Below are positions 5,869-6,689 of a stretch of DNA of 6,689 nucleotides, piece by piece. How positions within the stretch are numbered: position 1 is the first letter of the stretch; each line of letters opens with the position of its first letter. The position numbers and the translations under genes were made by a program. Below the pieces are notes generated by a model. That model was not told the DNA's origin. It made no database searches and saw only the letters and a program-made list of their open reading frames with translations. This DNA comes from Flavobacteriales bacterium (GTDB lineage Bacteria > Bacteroidota > Bacteroidia > Flavobacteriales_D > Crocinitomicaceae). The stretch lies in the NCBI GenBank assembly GCA_947496835.1, contig CANMFV010000058.1:1-6689 (forward strand), written 5' to 3'.

Positions 5869-6689
5869 ATGACAACGAAAGACTTCTCCCAACTTTTCCC
5901 AGAGATTTTAAATCCAGAAGCTACTTTTTCAAATTTAAAGGCCTTGTGTCGGTCAAGTAGATTTGATTTGGATGATATGACATTTTGTTTACATGATTTT
6001 TCATTGGAAAGAAATAACTATCCTGGTTATATTGAGAATCCTGGAGGGTATACATGGAAAGCTTTGCGAAATAGCATCAACAAATATTTTAGAGGAGAAA
6101 AAATTGGTTTTTCAGATATTGAAAATCTATCAGAAATAGATGAGATGGATGATTTTGATAAAAAATCACTAAAGGATAAATTAAATGACTTTATAAAAGG
6201 AATTCAGAAGTTGAATTTGCCTTCTAATCAAGTGCGCCTGATTAACGAAATGATCTTAATTTGTGAGAATGATCACGAAACATTTAGGGATTTCATGAAA
6301 GAAGTAAAGGAGGCGCAAGCTAATCATGGGGTAACTGATACAAATTTCAGAAAGCTTCTCGAGCGATTGAAAAATAATTTAAAAGGAAACGATGGGTTAA
6401 AAGATATGTTATCCTTTATTCCAATAGACGATCAAAGCACGAATGAATTAATTGAAGTTTTATTATCTTATATTCCTATGGCAACTAACCAATTAGATGC
6501 GTATCGTTTCTCAAGCGAGGAAATGAAAAAAATGCTTTGGTTAAAAGATTTATTTGAAGAGAATGGTTTTACCGTTGAGCGTTTCCCTGAGGTGTATTAT
6601 GATACGTTTGATAAGGCATGTGAAGTGTGGCCAATATTATTAGAGCATAGAAATGATAATGAGGATTTAATTACTCCTGATTATTTAGG
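5869..6689 (+). CDS. Unrecognised protein downstream of the AAA ATPase, N-terminal part
   Basis: An open frame of 273 codons runs off the right edge without a stop; the ATG at 5869 is the first in-frame ATG after the ATPase gene. I do not recognise the family. It is predicted to be soluble, mostly helical and acidic, with no signal peptide or membrane span. Residues about 34-78 (DLDDM, then ENPGGYTWKALRNSINKYFRG) faintly recall region 2 of ECF sigma factors, where an acidic stretch is followed by NPxxWLxxxxRNxxxDxxR at similar spacing. An acidic linker follows (about 82-97), then helical segments to residue 273. The 70-base gap to the ATPase gene contains no terminator, so co-transcription is likely. 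I saw no convincing promoter in the gap (TACTTTCA at 5857-5864 is poor). Function is unknown; a substrate or partner of the ATPase is an inference from adjacency. Confidence 0.82.
   Translation, partial: MTTKDFSQLFPEILNPEATFSNLKALCRSSRFDLDDMTFCLHDFSLERNNYPGYIENPGGYTWKALRNSINKYFRGEKIGFSDIENLSEIDEMDDFDKKSLKDKLNDFIKGIQKLNLPSNQVRLINEMILICENDHETFRDFMKEVKEAQANHGVTDTNFRKLLERLKNNLKGNDGLKDMLSFIPIDDQSTNELIEVLLSYIPMATNQLDAYRFSSEEMKKMLWLKDLFEENGFTVERFPEVYYDTFDKACEVWPILLEHRNDNEDLITPDYL

Noticed and set aside
3568..6689. Attachment-site duplication of the tRNA 3' end
   Set aside because: I looked for a second copy of the T-arm/acceptor sequence to the right and saw none in the window.
1..6689. CRISPR arrays, insertion sequences or tandem repeats
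   Set aside because: No regularly spaced repeats, transposase genes or terminal repeats were seen on either strand.

Overview
The window looks like chromosomal DNA of a Bacteroidota bacterium, most likely from the Flavobacteriales. The reasons are AT-rich composition, Bacteroidota-type promoters (TTTG, about 21 bases, then TAnnTTTG), poor Shine-Dalgarno sequences, Bacteroidota-specific families (a carboxypeptidase-regulatory/DUF5686 protein, a lipoprotein-type LptC, a type III pantothenate kinase) and a tRNA gene that does not encode its CCA end. No genus was assigned.

The left half (1-3428) is a compact minus-strand gene string. Transcription runs from coaX (type III pantothenate kinase, CoA synthesis) to a FadL-like outer-membrane beta-barrel protein, then lptC (LPS export), a 75-residue membrane protein, and a DUF5686 outer-membrane/surface protein cut off by the window's left edge. 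Neighbours overlap by 17 and 28 bases or are 4 and 48 bases apart, so one operon is likely. Apart from CoaX, its products belong to the cell envelope.

The middle (3433-3627) holds a divergent control region. A -7 box for coaX sits almost on its start codon. A textbook promoter serves a single tRNA-Phe(GAA) gene, and a strong intrinsic terminator follows that gene directly.

The right half (3721-6689) looks like accessory DNA. A minus-strand gene encodes a small secreted four-cysteine protein of unknown function. It is divergent from a plus-strand pair: a 482-residue classical AAA ATPase with an uncharacterised N-terminal half, and a protein of at least 273 residues that I do not recognise and that runs off the right edge. 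The 173-base divergent spacer carries two inverted repeats sharing almost the same centre, and the inner one overlaps a candidate promoter for the ATPase gene. The few lines I counted suggest lower GC here (about 27-40%) than in the left half (about 35-42%). No integrase, transposase, CRISPR array or attachment-site duplication is visible.

The best candidate for something undescribed is the ATPase plus its unknown partner, including a faint sigma-region-2-like stretch at the partner's N-terminus. Most of the partner gene lies outside the window, so this remains a hypothesis.
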